Assembly: GCA_002340255.1 (NCBI GenBank)
Contig: DDLS01000140.1
Coordinates: 13,060-77,059, forward strand
Direction of reading: 5' to 3'
Length of the DNA: 64,000 nt
DNA from: Cyanobacteria bacterium UBA2566
GTDB taxonomy: Bacteria; Cyanobacteriota; Cyanobacteriia; Cyanobacteriales; Desertifilaceae
The notes under the pieces were generated by a model. That model saw nothing but the letters and a program-made list of their open reading frames with translations. It was not told the DNA's origin and did not search any database. A program made the translations under genes and the position numbers. Shown piece after piece: positions 59,647 to 64,000 of this stretch. Numbering within the stretch: position 1 is the stretch's first letter; each line of letters opens with the position of its first letter.

Positions 59647-62160
59647 ATGAATACCCCATTCAATATTAGCTTGCGTCCCTCTCGACACTGGACGATCGCT
59701 CAAGAAGAATCCGTTTATTTCCCCACATCCATTCAAGCTCATGGTGTCTTATTAGTCTTAACTGAGCCAGATTTCACCCTCATACAAGTTAGTGAAAACA
59801 CTGAGCATTTTTTAGGCTATCCTCCAGAATCTCTCCTCAATCAACCTTTGTCCGTATTATTAGACTCCTCCCAACTGAACCTGCTTCAAAATCATTTAGC
59901 ATATCTGAGTGTTGATGCAAATAATCCACTTCAACTAAAAATTAAGGGCATGGGAGAGACTGGGTTTAGTGGTATGATTCATCATCAAGATAGTTGCCTG
60001 ATTCTAGAATTAGAAAAAAGCAGCGATCGAGGTTTGAATCAGTCCCTTAGTTTTTATCATCTGACTAAAGAATGTGCCATCAAACTGAATACAGCTCAAA
60101 CATTGGAAGAAGTCTGTGAAGTCGCGGCTGAAAATATTCGTAGAATCACGAATTTTGACCGAGTAATGCTTTACAAGTTTCATGAAGATCATCATGGCAG
60201 TGTGATTGCTGAATCTAAACGGGAAGATCTAGAGTCCTATTTAGGTTTACATTATCCCGATATTGATATTCCTGAAACTGTTAGAAATTCATTCCTCAAA
60301 GATCGATTGAGAATTATTTTTGATACCCGTACAGATGCCGTAAAAATGATCCCTGATATCAGTCTTTTAACTCGGAATAAACCTGATTTGAAAGGGTCAT
60401 ATTTAAGAAGTGTATCTCATTGTCATCTGCAATATTTGAAAAACATGGGCGTGCGCTCCTCAATGACGATTTCTTTAATTCAAGATCAAAAACTTTGGGG
60501 GTTAATTGCCTGCCATCATTATGATACTCCCATTTCCATCTCTTATGAACAAAGATTTACCTGTGAGTTTTTAGCCCAGTCCTTATCTTTGGAATTGGGG
60601 CATAAAGAATATGATGGCGATTATGAATACAAGCTCGATCTCAAAGATGTCCAATCCTGTTTATTGGAATCGATGTCTAATGCCGAAAATTATGTGGATG
60701 GATTGGTTGAAAATCAACAAAATCTCTTAGATTTAGTAGGAGCAACAGGGGTGGCAGTTGGCTTAGACGATCGCTGGATTTTGATTGGAGAAACTCCCGA
60801 CAGCACCTATGTGCAAAAACTCATACAAAATCTCGGCTTCTATATGGGAGATGCCCGTTTTTTCCATACTGCTTGTTTGGCTAATATCGATCCTCAATCC
60901 ACCGCCTATAAAGATGTGGCTAGTGGGATATTAGCAATTAAAATCACAGCGACTAAAGATAAATATTTGATTTGGTTTCGCCCAGAAATGGTGCAGACGG
61001 TCAATTGGGCAGGTAATCCAGAGGATTCCTTAAAAAACAGCAAAAAGAATGTTTTTCTTTGCCCTAGGCAATCTTTTGAGTTATGGAAAGAGACGGTAAT
61101 TTTACAATCTTCTGCGTGGAAAAAATGTGAGATAGATGCAGCTTTAAGCCTGCAAAAGTCCATCATCAAAATTGTCTTAAAAAAAGCAGATGAACTTGCC
61201 AAAGTAAATGAAGCATTGAAAATATCAGAGGTAAGAGAAAAAGAAAGAGCCATGCAACTTGAACAAACGCTTCAGGAACTAAAACAGGCTCAAACCCACT
61301 TAATCCAAAATGAGAAAATGTCCAGTTTAGGGCAATTAGTCGCTGGAATTGCCCATGAGATTAATAATCCGGTTAATTTCATTTATGGTAATCTTTCCCA
61401 TGCCGATAATTATATCCAAGATTTACTCTCGGTTCTTGAGCTTTATCAGGAGTTTTATCCTGCCCCCCCTGAAGAGCTAGAGGAAGAATGTGAAGCAGTA
61501 GATTTAGAATTTTTAGTTGAAGATTTACCTAAATTACTGAAGTCAATGCACATTGGAGCCGATCGCATTCGGGGTATTGTACGCTCATTACGCAATTTCT
61601 CTCGTCTTGATGAGAGTGAAGTGAAAGCGGTAGATATCCATGAAGGAATGGATAGCACGTTGTTGATCTTAAATAATCGACTTAAATCTAAATCCCATCG
61701 CCCAGAAATTAAAGTTCTGAAAGATTATAGCAATTTGCCTTTGCTCGAATGCTATCCCAGTCAGTTGAATCAGGTATTTATGAATTTAATTGCGAATGCC
61801 ATTGATGCCTTAGAGGAAGCCAATCTAAAACAGAATTTGAGTTATGAGGCGTTAGAGGCTGATCCTAACCAAATTAAGATTTCAACTTCCCTATCTGCTT
61901 CCAAAGATACAGGCAAAGATTGGGTAGTGATTGAGATTGAAGATAATGCCTTAGGTATTCCGGAAGATTTGCACTCTCGGTTATTTGATCCATTTTTTAC
62001 AACTAAACCGATCGGTAAGGGGACAGGAATTGGATTAGCCATTAGTTACCAGATTGTGGTGGAGAGGCATCAAGGAAAACTAACCTGCGCGTCTACGATG
62101 GGAGAGGGCACAACGTTCCGTATTGAAATCCCGGTAGAAAAATCAACAATCAACAATTAA
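59647..62160 (+). CDS. Cph1-type phytochrome histidine kinase
   Basis: This 837-residue red/far-red photoreceptor has an N-terminal PAS-like domain without the BphP Cys. The GAF domain carries the bilin ligands in Cph1 numbering: D207 (HYPDIDIPE), C259 and H260 (RSVSHCHLQYLKNMGV) and H290 (GLIACHHYDT). The PHY domain has the tongue PRQSFELWKE, and is followed by a coiled coil. HisKA has H570 (GIAHEINNPVNF), then HATPase (NLIANAIDAL, GTGIGLAIS). C259 predicts covalent phycocyanobilin. The kinase module differs from Cph1 by an AHEINNP box and a long acidic HisKA insert. Confidence 0.93.
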   Translation: MNTPFNISLRPSRHWTIAQEESVYFPTSIQAHGVLLVLTEPDFTLIQVSENTEHFLGYPPESLLNQPLSVLLDSSQLNLLQNHLAYLSVDANNPLQLKIKGMGETGFSGMIHHQDSCLILELEKSSDRGLNQSLSFYHLTKECAIKLNTAQTLEEVCEVAAENIRRITNFDRVMLYKFHEDHHGSVIAESKREDLESYLGLHYPDIDIPETVRNSFLKDRLRIIFDTRTDAVKMIPDISLLTRNKPDLKGSYLRSVSHCHLQYLKNMGVRSSMTISLIQDQKLWGLIACHHYDTPISISYEQRFTCEFLAQSLSLELGHKEYDGDYEYKLDLKDVQSCLLESMSNAENYVDGLVENQQNLLDLVGATGVAVGLDDRWILIGETPDSTYVQKLIQNLGFYMGDARFFHTACLANIDPQSTAYKDVASGILAIKITATKDKYLIWFRPEMVQTVNWAGNPEDSLKNSKKNVFLCPRQSFELWKETVILQSSAWKKCEIDAALSLQKSIIKIVLKKADELAKVNEALKISEVREKERAMQLEQTLQELKQAQTHLIQNEKMSSLGQLVAGIAHEINNPVNFIYGNLSHADNYIQDLLSVLELYQEFYPAPPEELEEECEAVDLEFLVEDLPKLLKSMHIGADRIRGIVRSLRNFSRLDESEVKAVDIHEGMDSTLLILNNRLKSKSHRPEIKVLKDYSNLPLLECYPSQLNQVFMNLIANAIDALEEANLKQNLSYEALEADPNQIKISTSLSASKDTGKDWVVIEIEDNALGIPEDLHSRLFDPFFTTKPIGKGTGIGLAISYQIVVERHQGKLTCASTMGEGTTFRIEIPVEKSTINN

Positions 62161-62168
62161 CAATTATT

Positions 62169-63833
62169 TTACCAATCATCTCTCTCTGGATCTAGGTCTT
62201 CAGACCAATCATCTTGCTGAGTAAGATTGGGGGGAAGGGGTTCGGGAACCTTGAGGGACGAAATGGGGGGAGTCCAAGAAGAGGATAGGGCTGTAGAATC
62301 GTTTTCTTCAGACGGTTCAGATGTGGCTTGGGTGAGGGGATGGACGACGCGATCGATCGCATCTTGAATGAAGGCTTTGACAAATTCATCCCGTTTGTTG
62401 AGTTTGAATTGACGTTGTACAACTTCTGTAATTCCACCGTCTCCCCAATCTTGATCTTGGCGGAAATATTCGATAAAGCTTTTACCGGCAATGCGGGTTA
62501 AATAGGCGGCGGTGACTCCTTGAATGGCTTTACCGATAATGAAGGTGGCGACGTTTAATTGTAGAGCAGTAGTCACTAATTTTAACGCTCCTTCCACGAT
62601 ACCTAAACTGGTTAGGGTTTTGGCTAATGAGAGGGCTAATTCTCGTCCCCGTTCCATGTTTAATTCGCAGCCATAGATCCGCCCTAATTCGATTACCATT
62701 TGAGCATTGACGGCTGCTGTCGCTAATAAATCGACCACGGGTAGGGGGGTTACGGCGATCGCCCCGGCACCGATCCATTGGAACTGTTCCACTGTCTTAT
62801 CGGCTTGGCGCTTGCGCTGGGTATCCAAAATCCGCCGGGCATCGTCGCCTAGGGCACTGGCTTGCATCAAAATGTTATCGGCAACCAAATCTTCACCTTC
62901 GGCTCTGAGAACGGCGGCTAGGCGGCGGATTAGGGGTAAAATAACAGGGTCTGGAACCACTAAATCGCCGGAGGGTAAGACGGCAGCTTGGGGATTAGCG
63001 GCGATCGCCAACACGTCACTGCTGCTCATCAGCCTCTGTACCCGTTGTCGTAAGCGGCTGAGAATCCGCTCCTGGTCTTCATCTGTATACAAATCGGTCT
63101 TATTGAACACCAATAAAGAGCGCTTACCAATTTGGGCTAAGGCTTGCAGGGGTTCATATTCTGATTGACGCAAATCATTATCGACCACAAATAGCAGTAA
63201 ATCGGCTTGAGTAGCTAACTGGCGAGCAATTTGGGCGCGATCGCTGCCTTCTTCCCCAATCTCCAGAATACCGGGGGTATCGGTAATCAGGATTTCCCGG
63301 TTTAATCCTCTTAAAGGTAAATGATAGGTTTGCCCCTCTTGAGTCGTTCCAATTGTCGGCTGCACTTGACCCACCATTTGTCCCAATAAGCCATTAATCA
63401 CCGAAGTTTTACCCGATGAACCTGTGCCAAAGACAACGACGCGTACATTCCGACCTTGGAGACTCGATTCTATTTGCCGCGATCGCTCTAACAAGGCTTC
63501 CCGTGCCACCCGATCCTGAATCTTATCCATCTGTTGGCGTACTGCTTTCAGGGTTTCGGCGGCTGCCTCTTTTTTTTCTGTGGGAACCTTCACCACCCTT
63601 TGACTGCCGCTTTTAGAGGTTTTTCCCCCTTGAAACATCCAGGCATAATAGATGACACCAGCCAGCAACACCCCCAAAAGAGCAACGATTAACAATAAAA
63701 CCACAGTTCCCAAGAGCGGGGACGTATAGGAAATTTGTAGGTAAAACCAGCGCAGGGCATCAATGAACCACAGCATTAGCCCTAAAACCAGCGTAATACC
63801 GACAATAAGAATCAGGAGGCGAGGCAGGGGCAT
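62169..63833 (-). CDS. Membrane-anchored Era-like GTPase with DUF697
   Basis: The 554-residue protein has two N-terminal membrane helices (LLILIVGITLVLGLMLWF; LLGTVVLLLIVALLGVLLAG), a coiled region, and a TRAFAC GTPase domain: G1 GTGSSGKTSVINGLLG, G3 DTPGILEIG, G4 NKTD. The C-terminal DUF697 membrane-associated helical domain has VTPLPVVDLLATAAVNAQMV and a Ser/Pro tail. It resembles cyanobacterial/plastid DUF697 GTPases of unknown role. Its stop is eight bases from that of the phytochrome gene (convergent). Confidence 0.88.
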   Translation of the reverse strand: MPLPRLLILIVGITLVLGLMLWFIDALRWFYLQISYTSPLLGTVVLLLIVALLGVLLAGVIYYAWMFQGGKTSKSGSQRVVKVPTEKKEAAAETLKAVRQQMDKIQDRVAREALLERSRQIESSLQGRNVRVVVFGTGSSGKTSVINGLLGQMVGQVQPTIGTTQEGQTYHLPLRGLNREILITDTPGILEIGEEGSDRAQIARQLATQADLLLFVVDNDLRQSEYEPLQALAQIGKRSLLVFNKTDLYTDEDQERILSRLRQRVQRLMSSSDVLAIAANPQAAVLPSGDLVVPDPVILPLIRRLAAVLRAEGEDLVADNILMQASALGDDARRILDTQRKRQADKTVEQFQWIGAGAIAVTPLPVVDLLATAAVNAQMVIELGRIYGCELNMERGRELALSLAKTLTSLGIVEGALKLVTTALQLNVATFIIGKAIQGVTAAYLTRIAGKSFIEYFRQDQDWGDGGITEVVQRQFKLNKRDEFVKAFIQDAIDRVVHPLTQATSEPSEENDSTALSSSWTPPISSLKVPEPLPPNLTQQDDWSEDLDPERDDW

Positions 63834-63941
63834 TGGGGGAGTAGGCGAATGGGGAAATGGAGGAATGGGGAACAGTTCACCCCTGGTTAAGCAGAATAGA
63901 ATTTAGAACATGGTATTACTTCCCTGTTCCTTGATAGGTTG

Positions 63942-63978
63942 ACATACTCCCCGACCTGAAGGTACGGGGATTCTCCGC
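63942..63978 (-). mobile_element. IS200/IS605-family right end, element continues past the window
   Basis: GACATACTCCCCGACCTGAA runs into GGTACGGGGATTCTCC; CCCCG (63949-63953) and CGGGG (63965-63969) form the hairpin. Read on the minus strand this is the gagaatcccc...ggggagtatgtcaa end typical of cyanobacterial IS605 elements just after tnpB. The body lies to the right of the window. Confidence 0.7.
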
Positions 63979-64000
63979 TCAAACAGCAATAGCAGTCTGG
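63979..64000 (-). CDS. tnpB: End of a transposon-encoded tnpB (partial)
   Basis: Minus-strand codons ending in TGA (63979-63981) read QTAIAV, a C terminus consistent with IS605 TnpB proteins, directly before the element's right-end hairpin. Only seven codons are in the window, so the call depends on the neighbouring hairpin. TnpB is an RNA-guided nuclease whose guide RNA overlaps this end. Confidence 0.5.

Noticed and set aside
1..64000. tRNA, rRNA or known riboswitches
   Set aside because: No T-loop GTTCGAATC-type motifs with matching acceptor stems and no recognisable riboswitch cores were met; covariance searches would be needed to exclude them fully.

Overview
The window is chromosomal DNA of a cyanobacterium. 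The octamer GCGATCGC (the HIP1 motif) recurs throughout, inside and outside genes. Typical cyanobacterial genes are present: a CRR6-type NDH-1 assembly factor, a phytochrome with Cph1-type bilin ligands, a phosphoketolase with Pta and AckA, Uma2 and DUF29 family genes, and a hopanoid-type sugar epimerase. The style suggests a filamentous (Oscillatoriales-like) species, but I cannot name it from the sequence.

Layout. 1-8.0 kb: end of leuA, then a central-carbon block with a minus-strand histidine phosphatase-pta-ackA operon and, divergent beyond a membrane-protein gene, xfp on the plus strand. Together these can turn pentose/hexose phosphates into acetyl phosphate, acetyl-CoA and acetate. 8.2-16.5 kb: coaE, a cupin, a LysR regulator divergent from an isochorismatase-like/nitroreductase pair with a near-perfect dyad between them, an MGMT-type protein, then GNAT, Tat-exported amidohydrolase and cytochrome b561 genes, an IS630 remnant and an ABM-domain membrane protein. 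16.6-28.3 kb: a zinc-ligand-poor PTPS/QueD-like protein, mfd, and a complete type I restriction-modification operon (hsdM-hsdS-hsdR). The hsd operon lies between mfd and a stray 65-bp copy of an internal mfd segment; beyond that is a truncated MNT nucleotidyltransferase. 28.3-36.7 kb: glycosyltransferases, hpnA, Uma2, a DUF29 gene broken by a small palindromic element, and a phosphohexomutase. 36.8-38.3 kb: a compact convergent type II restriction-modification pair whose nuclease is clearly BamHI-like. 38.3-48.2 kb: DUF423, an exported hydratase-like protein, pyrG, sulfide:quinone oxidoreductase, Uma2 and hypF. 48.2-49.2 kb: fur, mntA and an internally deleted hepT, packed head to tail into hypF. 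49.5-64 kb: a GT10 fucosyltransferase-like gene, DUF4334, CRR6, peptidoglycan-binding, MASE1 histidine kinase, RsbW-like, YvcK, galT, phytochrome kinase and a DUF697 GTPase. The end of an IS200/IS605 element enters at the right edge.

The accessory content (type I and type II restriction-modification, two MNT-related loci, Uma2/DUF29 genes and several decayed mobile elements) is scattered between housekeeping genes rather than forming one island. The strongest leads are: the BamHI-type nuclease with every BamHI catalytic and base-reading residue in place, together with an apparent absence of GGATCC in this window; the mfd scar beside the hsd operon; and the hepT deletion that removes the toxin active site while keeping its old stop codon overlapped with the hypF start.
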